Under the pieces are notes generated by a model, which saw nothing but the letters and a program-made list of their open reading frames with translations, was not told where the DNA came from and did not search any database. Both the position numbers and the translations under genes were made by a program. From positions 372,001 to 436,000 of the forward strand of contig NZ_LVJH01000070.1 in the NCBI RefSeq assembly GCF_001637205.1: a stretch of DNA of 64,000 bases, written 5' to 3'. The stretch's first letter is position 1, and each line of letters begins with the position of its first letter. Below, in pieces: positions 25,209 through 33,435 of the stretch. This stretch comes from Paenibacillus glacialis (GTDB lineage: Bacteria; Bacillota; Bacilli; Paenibacillales; Paenibacillaceae).

Positions 25209-26717
25209 TTATTCTTGTGTCGGTGGATCAGTAGGCACTGGTGTTAATTGTTGCACTACAGGTTGCTTTTGAGTAAACCCTTTAATCAGGCTCTCTATGT
25301 CGAGGCCAGAAACACTCTTTAGCATTGCCGGAGCAGTGGCCATTAATTCTGTCACATAATTACTTACTCGAGCAGCTCCTTCACCTTTGCCTGTATCGAC
25401 TACAGTCAGATTATCAATAGAAGCTAGTGGCTGTGCAATCTTGCCTGCCAATTCAGGCAGCATCTTCATCACAATGTCGAGTATTGCTGCTTCTCCATAC
25501 TTATGGAATGCTTCAGCCAACTTCTCCTTCGCTTCTGCTTCTGCTAGCCCCCGAAGGCGGATAACATCCGCATCTGCGGTACCTCTGGCCCGTTCCGAAT
25601 CGGCCATCGCCTGACCATCCAAGCGTTTCTGTGATGCAGATGCCTTTGCCTGTGTCTCTATAGAGTATTGCAAAGCATCCGCTTCAAGCATTCTACGCGC
25701 CTTATCTGCTTCTGCTCCAACCTCAACGGAATACCGATCCGCGTCGGCCTTTTTCTTCACTTCAGCGTCATATTGCAACTGACGAACTAATATCTCTTTT
25801 TCTTGCAAGTCGACCTCACGGTTTTTGCGGACGATTTCTACTTGCATCTGCTCTTCCACCACGATCTGTTTAGCACGTGCTTCCTGAATATGATAGGCTT
25901 GGTCAGCCTCAGCCTTAGCTGTGTCCTGCTCCTTCTTAAACGAAGCTACCTTTAGTTCTTTCTCTTTCGATGCTTCAGCAATATTCGTATCTCTCAGTAA
26001 TTCGGCTTTCTGCCCCTGCTCTTCTGCATTGGCCTTCTGAATCCGTGCGTCACGTACAGCATCGGCTTCTGCAATTTCTGCATCACGCTTAACCGTGGCA
26101 ATACGAGGTTTACCCAGTGCTTCTAAGTATCCGTGCTTATCACGTAAATCTTTAATTGTAAAAGAGACAATTTGCAAACCCATTTTCTTAAGATCCCTTG
26201 CAGCTACACCCTGTACTTCTTGCGCGAACTTGTCACGGTTTTTGTAAACTTCTTCTACGGTCATCATACCTAAGATTGCTCGAAGATGCCCTTCCAACAC
26301 TTCCTGTGCTTCACTTCTGAGCGCATCAACAGGTTTACCTATAAATTGTTCAGATGCTGTTACTACGTCTTCAATTGATCCCCCTACTTTGATAATCGCT
26401 ACACCATCAGCCATAACGGGTACACCTTGCTCGGTGTATACTTCAGGGGTTGAGACATCTAGCTTATGAGAAAGAAGTGAAATGAATTGCGACTGCTGGA
26501 ATATTGGAATAATGAAAGCTCCACCTCCACGAACGATCTTAATTCTACGACCATCTTCGTCTGAAATATTGTGATTTCCTAAGAAAGAACCTGTAACGAT
26601 CATTGCCTCATCTGGTCCCACTGTCTTGTAACGTGCCCAGAAAGCCAATCCAAGCACAACAATGACAGCAACTACAATAGCTGGAATAATCAAATAATCT
26701 GGTATTGATTCCATCAT
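25209..26717 (-). CDS. floT: Flotillin-like scaffold protein (YuaG/FloT)
   Basis: Membrane-anchored scaffold of functional membrane microdomains, 502 residues. One hydrophobic N-terminal hairpin or helix (residues 5-26), an SPFH/band 7 domain (about 30-200), then a long alanine- and glutamate-rich coiled coil with many EAEAD-type repeats (about 210-420). In B. subtilis the protein organises lipid domains, affecting secretion, signalling and cell-wall enzymes. Its ATG overlaps the stop of the NfeD gene by four bases, with GAGGAG seven bases upstream, so the two are coupled. Confidence 0.94.
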   Translation of the reverse strand: MMESIPDYLIIPAIVVAVIVVLGLAFWARYKTVGPDEAMIVTGSFLGNHNISDEDGRRIKIVRGGGAFIIPIFQQSQFISLLSHKLDVSTPEVYTEQGVPVMADGVAIIKVGGSIEDVVTASEQFIGKPVDALRSEAQEVLEGHLRAILGMMTVEEVYKNRDKFAQEVQGVAARDLKKMGLQIVSFTIKDLRDKHGYLEALGKPRIATVKRDAEIAEADAVRDARIQKANAEEQGQKAELLRDTNIAEASKEKELKVASFKKEQDTAKAEADQAYHIQEARAKQIVVEEQMQVEIVRKNREVDLQEKEILVRQLQYDAEVKKKADADRYSVEVGAEADKARRMLEADALQYSIETQAKASASQKRLDGQAMADSERARGTADADVIRLRGLAEAEAKEKLAEAFHKYGEAAILDIVMKMLPELAGKIAQPLASIDNLTVVDTGKGEGAARVSNYVTELMATAPAMLKSVSGLDIESLIKGFTQKQPVVQQLTPVPTDPPTQE

Positions 26718-27250
26718 ACGTCATCTCCTCTGTTCTCATCGAATTCCGCAACACTTAACACACCGTCTATTTGATCGACAATAACTACACGTGTACCTGC
26801 GGACAATACACGTTCCTCAAGACTTGAAGCGATATGTAACACGTTTCCTGCGCCCATCTTCACCATCACCTCACCATACCCTTGCTCAGGCAGTGGAATG
26901 GTGATCTCTCCAATTCTTCCGACCAGATCATGGATGGAGTAACCGGTAGAGTTCTCACTATTTTCCATCGGTTTGACATATAGAAAATACACGAGAAGAG
27001 AGATGCAGATGGCGATTAGGATTGATAATAACAAGTTCGGTATCACACTAAATCCGGAATACCGAGTTATTAAAACACCCGCTCCTCCAAATACCGTAAT
27101 TGCACTCGCTACTACCATAGGCTTCAGAATATCTACCGACATGAAATCCAAAATACCATCTAATGCGTTACTTAGTACGTCTCCAAATAACACACTTACT
27201 ATGGCAAACAGCACCCCTCCTGCTAGACAACTTAAATAAAGCGCCTCCAT
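26714..27250 (-). CDS. yuaF: NfeD-family membrane protein (YuaF)
   Basis: Partner of flotillin, 178 residues. Three or so membrane helices occupy residues 1-85, followed by an OB-fold NfeD domain (DLVGRIGEITIPLPEQGYGEVMVKMG to SAGTRVVIVDQIDGVLSV). In B. subtilis the yuaF-floT-yuaI operon belongs to the SigW envelope stress regulon, and this gene has a SigW-type promoter here too. Good ribosome site AGGAGG. Confidence 0.92.
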   Translation of the reverse strand: MEALYLSCLAGGVLFAIVSVLFGDVLSNALDGILDFMSVDILKPMVVASAITVFGGAGVLITRYSGFSVIPNLLLSILIAICISLLVYFLYVKPMENSENSTGYSIHDLVGRIGEITIPLPEQGYGEVMVKMGAGNVLHIASSLEERVLSAGTRVVIVDQIDGVLSVAEFDENRGDDV

Positions 27251-27293
27251 CTTGTATCCTCCTGTCGAATTTCTATATGTCTATATTATCTTA

Positions 27294-27319
27294 TACGTTT
27301 ACACAACCCTATTGTTTCA
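27294..27319 (-). promoter_or_regulatory. SigW-type ECF promoter of yuaF-floT
   Basis: Read on the minus strand, TGAAAC (27319-27314) and CGTA (27297-27294) are separated by exactly 16 bases. This matches the SigW consensus TGAAAC-N16-CGTA completely and sits 44 bases before the yuaF start codon. Confidence 0.88.
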
Positions 27320-27344
27320 AATATTTCCTCTATTGTAAATAACC

Positions 27345-28215
27345 ATGGAACTATTTCTACTTTTTGACCAAAAGTAAGATTGATGCCGATGATATATCAC
27401 AAGATGTGTTTCTCAATGCCTTTAAATATCTTTCTCGCTTTGAACATCGTAGCTCTGTTAAAACTTGGTTACTAACCATAACTCGGAATAGATCACTAAA
27501 TTATTTAAATTCCTCCTTCCTGAAGAGGGTGACCTTAACCGACATCGTTACTCATCGTTATAATGGAATTTCTGCTGAAAAAGAAGCATTAGACCGACTT
27601 AATGTGAATCAAATATGGGATTGTGTACTCCAACTTCCTATCAAAATATAGAGAAATAATCGTATTAGAGGCGCGTTATCAACTTTCTTATACTGAGATT
27701 GCATCTATGGTTTGTATAGCGGAAGGTACAGTGAAGTCAAGACTTCGTCGTGCCCGAGCAAAAGTAGAACTTTTATTGAAAGGAGAAAAAGATAAGGCGA
27801 AACCAGAATGGTACAACGAACTATCATCTTCCCCATTCAATAGTCCCCAGTTCACAACAGAAATGATGAACCTAATAATGTGGGATATTCCCATCCATAA
27901 AAAAGAGCCTGGCGACCGATCTACAACTATCTTTATTAGTTCCATTATTGGAGCCTCAGTTATATCTCTTGCTCTATTTTTCGTCATTGTCTTTGGAAGT
28001 AATCGTCAGTAAGCCGTCGAACTTTCTGATAAATGGAAACCTCATGCGTCCTATTCCATTGGCGATAACATCATATTGGAGGCTTATCCTGGAGGAGATT
28101 ACGAAGCAGGTAAGGCTAATGGTTTATATAAATAAGTTGTGGTTCGGAAGTATTATTGTTCAAGTCGAGGATAGGTGACCATGTACAGAACGAATTCAAC
28201 ATACGATAGAAGATG
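27345..28215 (+). pseudogene. Decayed ECF sigma factor with C-terminal membrane extension
   Basis: Remains of an RNA polymerase sigma factor. The start MELFLLF (ATG at 27345) runs into a stop after a small deletion; region 2 resumes as SKIDADDISQDVFLNAF from about 27367. A one-base insertion in AAAA near 27643-27646 then breaks the frame, and region 4 follows (YREIIVLEARYQLSYTEIA, then GTVKSRLRRARAK). A membrane helix comes next, an in-frame TAA at 28010 interrupts the open frame, and at least one further shift occurs near 28130. Since several independent lesions are present, this is a pseudogene, not a programmed shift. The C-terminal extension is of a type I do not recognise. Confidence 0.8.
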
Positions 28216-28225
28216 CATTGCATAT

Positions 28226-28281
28226 AAGAGGGACTGATCCCGCAGGTCATTATTCAGACCTTGGGGATCAGTCCCTCTTTG
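28226..28281. terminator. Long bidirectional terminator before the alcohol dehydrogenase gene
   Basis: The arms AGAGGGACTGATCCC and GGGATCAGTCCCTCT are exact complements, with an additional AGGTC/GACCT pair inside, followed by TTT. Confidence 0.88.
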
Positions 28282-28321
28282 TTAACATCTATCAATAGTT
28301 TAATTTATTCAACTATAACAA

Positions 28322-29485
28322 TTAAAGTGACATGTTGTATATCTCAATCACGTCTTCTTTATTCAATTTCTTGAAGTTACCAAAAGGACCAAAGCGTAGC
28401 GCCTTATCCGCCATGACTTCAATCTGACTTGCATCAATGTCATAATCGCTTAAGCGACTTGGCGCATCAATGGAATTCCAGAATGCACGTAATGCCTCAA
28501 TGCCTTCAGCTCCAACCTGCTCATCACTTTTCCCTGATGGATCAATATCAAATACATGAATAGCTAATCGTTTGAAGCGCGCAATATCAACGTTCTGGTT
28601 ATATTTCATCCAATTCGGGAACAGGACAGCCAATCCACCACCATGTGGAATATCATAAACAGCTGATACCGCATGCTCTATGTTATGAGTAGCCCAGTCG
28701 CCGGTCATCCCCATATTCAATACACCATTCAATGCCATTGTACCGCAATACATAATCGTCGAACGTAATTCAAAATTCTCTAGATCTTCAATAAGCTTAG
28801 GTGCGGTCTCGATAACTGTACGTAGAATCGTCTCACAGAATCCATCCTGTACAGGTGTATTACTCTCCGAATGAAAGTAATGTTCTAATACATGAGACAT
28901 GATATCTACCATACCATACACCGTCTGATCCTTAGGCAAGGAGAATGTATGTGCTGGATCTAGAATAGAGAATGCTGGATACGCGTACGGACTGCCCCAG
29001 CCCATCTTCTCTTGTGTCACTTCATTGGTGATTACAGACCCACCGTTCATTTCTGAACCAGTTGCCGCCATCGTTAATACAGTCCCTAGAGGAAGAGCTG
29101 CCTTCGGTGCTGCTTTACGTTCTAGGAAGTCCCACATATCCCCATCATACTTCGCACCTACAGCAATCGCTTTAGCGCAGTCAAGCACACTTCCGCCACC
29201 AACAGCTAGAATAAGTTCAATTCCATTCGCTTTACATAGATCTACACCTTTGTGTACAGTAGACAAACGTGGGTTAGGCTCTACTCCACCTTGCTCAGTA
29301 ACTTCAGCCCCAATCTCATTCAACAATGTCATGACATTGTCGTAAAGACCACTTCGTTTAATACTACCTCCACCATATAGAAACAATACTTTATTTCCGT
29401 ATTTAGGCACCTCAGTTTTAAGTGCATCAAGCGTTCCTCTTCCGAAGATTAGCTTAGTAGGATTATTAAATTCAAATGCTATCAT
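28322..29485 (-). CDS. Iron-containing alcohol dehydrogenase, YugJ/BdhA type
   Basis: Group III NAD(P)H-dependent dehydrogenase of 387 residues that interconverts aldehydes and alcohols; relatives act as butanol dehydrogenases. The nucleotide-binding segment AVGGGSVLDCAKAIA is at about 100, followed by TMAATGSEMNGGSV. Metal ligands are in the blocks DIMSHVLEHYFHSE and THNIEHAVSAVYDIPHGGGLA. Length is normal. It stands alone between two terminators, next to remnants of a galactose operon that are not obviously related. Confidence 0.93.
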   Translation of the reverse strand: MIAFEFNNPTKLIFGRGTLDALKTEVPKYGNKVLFLYGGGSIKRSGLYDNVMTLLNEIGAEVTEQGGVEPNPRLSTVHKGVDLCKANGIELILAVGGGSVLDCAKAIAVGAKYDGDMWDFLERKAAPKAALPLGTVLTMAATGSEMNGGSVITNEVTQEKMGWGSPYAYPAFSILDPAHTFSLPKDQTVYGMVDIMSHVLEHYFHSESNTPVQDGFCETILRTVIETAPKLIEDLENFELRSTIMYCGTMALNGVLNMGMTGDWATHNIEHAVSAVYDIPHGGGLAVLFPNWMKYNQNVDIARFKRLAIHVFDIDPSGKSDEQVGAEGIEALRAFWNSIDAPSRLSDYDIDASQIEVMADKALRFGPFGNFKKLNKEDVIEIYNMSL

Positions 29486-29598
29486 TAAATATTTCGCCTC
29501 CGATGATGAAATTTATTTAGTTCCAGATAGATTACCAATTCGCTTGGACTGATATTACATCATTTCTATAGTATAAACCTTTCCTAGTAGATGAACAA

Positions 29599-29628
29599 AC
29601 CGCCCTCCCTCTAGAGGAAGAACGGTCG
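29599..29628 (-). terminator. Terminator of the galE unit
   Basis: On the minus strand a stem ACCGTTCTTCCTC/GGGAGGGCGGT (one or two mismatches) with a TAGA loop is followed by TTTGTT, shortly after the galT remnant. Confidence 0.65.
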
Positions 29629-29638
29629 TGATTTCTTA

Positions 29639-30011
29639 TTATATTAGATTAGGATTGCTTATATTACCTTTCCTGATGTGATGCATCTCTCTATGCGGGT
29701 GGAAAATATCATCCTGATACAGTTCGTTAGTACGATTGTTACGTAGTACGAGATCCTTCTCATAAGCACCATCTTCAGTACGATGAACAACCCATTTCAC
29801 AATACTTACCGTAACTCCAGGATACTCATGATGCGTAAACACTGCTTCTTTTGGAGCATTCTGAATCGGGAACGTATGACGACCACCTTGGAAATGATCA
29901 TGCGTCATACTCTTCTTTAATTAAAAGGTGATCAACGGCAAAACGGACTAACCGTTCCATCCCATGTAAAGCTTCATCTTGTTCAGGCGCTCGTGTTGTT
30001 GCGATATTCAT
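29639..30011 (-). pseudogene. galT: Remnant of galactose-1-phosphate uridylyltransferase
   Basis: Two pieces of a Firmicute-type GalT. The N-terminus starts at ATG 30011 with a good ribosome site right behind galE and reads about 33 residues (from MNIATTRAPEQDEALHGMER). It then runs into a stop after a deletion near 29910. In another frame the central block THDHFQGGRHTFPIQ continues to HREMHHIRKGNI, both hallmarks of the family, before ending early at 29639. Roughly 290 internal and over 100 C-terminal residues are missing compared with the usual 500. It cannot make an active enzyme. Confidence 0.82.
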
Positions 30012-30022
30012 GTTCATCCCCC

Positions 30023-31009
30023 TTATTCTTCATATCCTTGTGGATGAAACTGATGCCAACTCCAAGCACTTTGAATGATACTGTCTAAATTATCGTGAGA
30101 TGGATTCCATCCAAGTATGGTACGAGCTTTATCCGATGAAGCAACAAGTGTGGCAGGATCTCCTGCACGGCGTTCTTGCATCACAACGGGGATATCAAGA
30201 CCTGTTACTTTCTTCGCTGTTTCAATGACTTCTTTAACAGAGAACCCTTGTCCATTACCTAGATTAAACACGTTACTTTCATTACCGTTTCTCAGGTAAT
30301 TCACCCCGCGATAATGTGCATCAGCGAGATCACTCACGTGAATGTAATCACGGACACAAGTTCCATCTAGCGTAGGATAATCTTCACCGAATACAGCAAT
30401 GTTCTCTCTTTGCTTCAGTGCAGCTTGCAATACCAAGGGGATAAGATGACTCTCTGGGCGGTGATCTTCACCAATTCGGCCGCTCGCATGTGCACCTGCC
30501 GCATTGAAATAACGCAGTGCCACATATTTAATGCCCAACACTTTATCGAACCATGACATCATGCGCTCCATCATCAACTTGGTCTCTCCATACACATTGG
30601 TAGGCTCAGTACGATCACCTTCGACAATAGGTACCTTCTCAGGTTCACCATAGGTAGCTGCCGTAGAGGAGAATACAATTTTACGAACGTTAGCAGCATC
30701 CATTGCTTCAAGCAGACATAACGCACCAAGTACATTGTTATCATAATATTTAACCGGGTTTTGCATGCTCTCTCCTACGAGAGAACTCGCTGCAAAATGA
30801 ATAACCGCATCAATATCATTCTCAATGAACAACTTCGCAAGTAATTCTTTATCTCGCAAATCTCCTTCGTAAAGCTTGCCTCCAAGCAAGGCTTCGCGAT
30901 GTCCTGTCTGTAAATTATCAATCACGACAACTTCTTCCCCAAGATCAAGTAATGCTGCCACGGTGTGTGAACCAATATAACCTGCTCCACCAGTCACTAA
31001 GATTGCCAT
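30023..31009 (-). CDS. galE: UDP-glucose 4-epimerase
   Basis: NAD-dependent epimerase interconverting UDP-glucose and UDP-galactose, 328 residues, apparently intact. The Rossmann motif VTGGAGYIGSHT is at residues 5-16; the catalytic serine is in FSSTAATYG and the YxxxK pair is YGETK. The typical NLGNGQGFSVKEV block is present near the C-terminus. It begins directly behind the galK remnant with GGAGGAG and is followed by the galT remnant. With both neighbours dead, it probably survives to supply UDP-galactose for cell-surface polysaccharide, not to degrade galactose. Confidence 0.95.
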   Translation of the reverse strand: MAILVTGGAGYIGSHTVAALLDLGEEVVVIDNLQTGHREALLGGKLYEGDLRDKELLAKLFIENDIDAVIHFAASSLVGESMQNPVKYYDNNVLGALCLLEAMDAANVRKIVFSSTAATYGEPEKVPIVEGDRTEPTNVYGETKLMMERMMSWFDKVLGIKYVALRYFNAAGAHASGRIGEDHRPESHLIPLVLQAALKQRENIAVFGEDYPTLDGTCVRDYIHVSDLADAHYRGVNYLRNGNESNVFNLGNGQGFSVKEVIETAKKVTGLDIPVVMQERRAGDPATLVASSDKARTILGWNPSHDNLDSIIQSAWSWHQFHPQGYEE

Positions 31010-31010
31010 A

Positions 31011-31196
31011 TTACATCTCCTCCTTGATTACTGTTATGCCATCGCCCACGCTACATACATAGAAATCAGCTCTGAAGCTTATTCTTTCATGATACTTAAC
31101 GCTGACCTGTTGCAAGAATTGCTCAACGGAATCTTCATGTACTAAAGACACTGTACAACCACCAAATCCCGCTCCTGTCATCCGTGCACCAAGCGT
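31011..31196 (-). pseudogene. galK: C-terminal remnant of galactokinase
   Basis: About 61 codons survive, ending with TAA at 31011 just before galE. They contain the galactokinase C-terminal motif RMTGAGFGGCTVSLV and continue to the natural C-terminus (YVCSVGDGITVIKE). Upstream, at about 31197, the frame stops abruptly and unrelated sequence begins, so more than 300 N-terminal residues are gone. The position before galE is the normal galK-galE order. Confidence 0.85.
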
Positions 31197-31198
31197 TT

Positions 31199-31463
31199 AT
31201 TCGTATTACCAATTACTAACTTGTGAGAACCGTTACGGAATGATATATGTTTATACTCCAGTATATCGCACATTAACAGAATAGCATGGTCCTATCTCAG
31301 ATGCAGAAGAACCGTGGCGTTACCGTTGGGTATCGAACAAATGTGTGACAGCTTAGGATACAAAAGGGCATACCTTTCTCGTAATTTCAAGAAAGAAAAC
31401 TCCGTCAGCAGACAAGTTTGTGCTAAGATTTTATCTTTCTTTAGTAAAGAAGATCAACCCTAA
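31199..31463 (+). pseudogene. Remnant of an AraC-family regulator
   Basis: Plus-strand coding traces abut the galK breakpoint. A first frame gives an N-terminal-like piece (QLLTCENRYGMIYVYTPVYR) that stops at about 31286. Another frame from about 31330 reads IEQMCDSLGYKRAYLSRNFK, a typical AraC helix-turn-helix, and ends at TAA 31461. A divergent AraC regulator facing galK is a common arrangement, so this was probably the operon's activator. Reading frame breaks and missing parts show it is dead. Confidence 0.65.
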
Positions 31464-31467
31464 AACT

Positions 31468-31515
31468 AAAGGGCCTGTCCCTCGACCATTTTCATGGCTT
31501 TTGAGACGGCCCTTT
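31468..31515 (-). terminator. Terminator of the cytolysin gene
   Basis: AAAGGGC and GGCCCTTT, with internal GTC/GAC, CTC/GAG and CCAT/ATGG pairs, form a long imperfect hairpin ten bases past the cytolysin stop. The minus-strand product ends in TTTAG, so the T run is short. Confidence 0.7.
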
Positions 31516-31524
31516 CATAAATGA

Positions 31525-33033
31525 TCATTGACTAATCGTAGCTGACGGGTATAACGTCGTTCCTCCAATTGAAACTTTTATATTGCTGGATAATGGAACG
31601 TTCGTTTCATTTATAATTGTTCTCCACCAATCCCACGCAAGACCTGTACATTCTTTTGCATAAATTTTTATGTTCTTAGAATTCGGAGGAAGTGGAATCA
31701 CTGTCGAGAAATGTGCTGTTTTATCTCGACCATTGCCTTCCCACGTTTTATGTGTAATGATTTCTTGTCCATTTGCATCAAATGTAAATTCATCCCAAGA
31801 TACGTCAAACTGAGCTACGTATGCACCTCTGTGATCAAGCGTTATTTTACCTTTAGTATATTCTGTAGATTTAGTCTCTATATATTCCGTATTGTTGTGA
31901 ACAGCAGCAATGGAATTATCTTTCATGAAGACACTAGTATATGAAATTGGGTACGCTGGATTTTTACTGCTAAATTGCGCATTGTCCTTAATTACATTTT
32001 GGATAACACTAAAGTCTTTCGTGACGATCTGGTTATGTGCTTGTGCATCGCCGCCTAATACAACAGCAGTAAATGAACTTTCATCATAAATATCTTTGTA
32101 CTGTCCACTACCACTAGCTTGTATGTTAGGATTATTGAGCAATGCTTTAAATGCCGTTTGTACATCACTGCTCTTCGAGGTTGTCTCCAATTTCACGTAA
32201 ATGGTTCTGCCATAAGCTACGTTGGATACCATCAGTGGCGGAGCCTCTTTACTTACCCCTTTACGGGCTAATTCAGCGAACGTCACACTGTTATCAAAAA
32301 GGTCCGATGGATTGTTAGGAAGAGCCGCACTTACGGTATAAAAGATTTGCTTATAAGCAGCGACCATCACTTTTTTCTCGCCGCTGGCTACCGCGTTAAA
32401 GTCGATTCCAAGCGTATTGTTAAGTACTTGAGCGTTCACATTAAGTGCACTAGCAATTTGATTTTTGCTATAAACCATCGATTCTGCATACTGTAATCTT
32501 GCAGGCAGGGTATGCGTGTCCGAATACTTCTCAACCCAAGTCGACACGAGCTGATCAACGGCACCAGAAACACTGCTGTAAGTTGGGTTTTGTACCATAA
32601 TTGTGTTTTCACTCTTCAACCCAGGGAGATCAATGCTAATATCTAAAGGTTTTCTCGCTGCCATAACCAGACTAGGCTGATTATTCGCAAAATCCTCATT
32701 TGCAAGCTGTATTGCACCTGGATACGTGCGATTCGTGATCGAATCAATAATGGAAATATCTACGGGTGAGGTTGCGAGTGATCTTTTCTCCCGTTCAACC
32801 ACAATAAATTTACCATTGGACTGGGTGCCTTCTTTGAGAACAAAACTACTGATTTGATCGCCATTTACAGCCAAAACTTCATTACGATTATAATTCAGGT
32901 TTGCGATCCCATCATCAATATCATTGGGCACGTTGGCTTCAGCGAATGAAATACTGGAATAAGTAAAGATGTTTAAACTAACTAGTAGACTTGCTAACAA
33001 TTTCGCTCCTTTAAAATGTTTTAGTTTTTTCAT
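31525..33033 (-). CDS. Cholesterol-dependent cytolysin (alveolysin-like, thiol-activated)
   Basis: Secreted pore-forming toxin of 502 residues that binds cholesterol and perforates eukaryotic membranes. A signal peptide covers residues 1 to about 32 (KLLASLLVSLNIFTYSSISFA). The body matches the cytolysin fold throughout, for example YPGAIQLANEDFANNQPS, MVYSKNQIASALNVN and FTAVVLGGDAQ. The diagnostic undecapeptide at 461-471 reads ECTGLAWDWWR, with Asp where most members have Glu. The cholesterol-recognising Thr-Leu pair is Thr493-Leu494 in GTTLYP. Length equals alveolysin of P. alvei. Ribosome site AAGGAGGAG. It appears intact and stands alone. Confidence 0.95.
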   Translation of the reverse strand: MKKLKHFKGAKLLASLLVSLNIFTYSSISFAEANVPNDIDDGIANLNYNRNEVLAVNGDQISSFVLKEGTQSNGKFIVVEREKRSLATSPVDISIIDSITNRTYPGAIQLANEDFANNQPSLVMAARKPLDISIDLPGLKSENTIMVQNPTYSSVSGAVDQLVSTWVEKYSDTHTLPARLQYAESMVYSKNQIASALNVNAQVLNNTLGIDFNAVASGEKKVMVAAYKQIFYTVSAALPNNPSDLFDNSVTFAELARKGVSKEAPPLMVSNVAYGRTIYVKLETTSKSSDVQTAFKALLNNPNIQASGSGQYKDIYDESSFTAVVLGGDAQAHNQIVTKDFSVIQNVIKDNAQFSSKNPAYPISYTSVFMKDNSIAAVHNNTEYIETKSTEYTKGKITLDHRGAYVAQFDVSWDEFTFDANGQEIITHKTWEGNGRDKTAHFSTVIPLPPNSKNIKIYAKECTGLAWDWWRTIINETNVPLSSNIKVSIGGTTLYPSATISQ

Positions 33034-33435
33034 ATATATCTCCTCCTTTTTGTAAACTATAGGGACTTCCCTACTATATATATCGGTTTTTTTGTAGATA
33101 ATTTGTTGTATTTGCAGAAAAAAAATATCCCGAGTGCTACACTAAACCCCACTCAATCTTCACAAAAGGTCAATTCCAATTTAGGAAGTAAAGAAAAAAA
33201 GGGGCTGTCCCTCAGCCGTTTTTCAGTGTTTTTGGCTTCACACCAAGTCTTCTCCTCAAGGCGTTCGCACTCTGCCGGAAGAGCGTCCTGAAGCATCCGC
33301 TGTACCGTTGTTTAGGACCCACAAATTCATAGGTCCAGACGAATTTGCCATATAATTATCAAGATATCAAATAGAACCTACAGTAAATATCATAATTCTT
33401 TTAGTCCATCTAAAGTAATAGAACGTTTACAAAAG
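33034..33435. other. Upstream region of the cytolysin gene
   Basis: About 400 bases with no intact gene. It holds an inverted repeat TAGGGA-CT-TCCCTA at 33060-33073 between the likely promoter and ribosome site of the cytolysin gene, a terminator-like hairpin at 33195-33219, and a notably GC-rich stretch at about 33230-33345 that contrasts with AT-rich flanks. The latter can be read on the minus strand as about 40 open codons but resembles nothing I can name. Confidence 0.5.
33195..33219 (-). terminator. Terminator-like hairpin upstream of the cytolysin promoter
   Basis: On the minus strand GGCTG-AGGGA-CAGCC is followed by CCTTTTTTT. It ends whatever transcript comes from the GC-rich stretch at 33230-33345 and insulates the cytolysin promoter. 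Confidence 0.65.

Noticed and set aside
27643..27650. Programmed frameshift at the A tract in the ECF sigma gene
   Set aside because: The gene also has a deletion, an in-frame stop and further shifts, so ordinary decay explains it.
29639..29908. Treating the 89-codon frame as a small intact protein
   Set aside because: It consists of the central GalT block with DHFQGG and lacks both ends of the family; the true galT start lies upstream in another frame.
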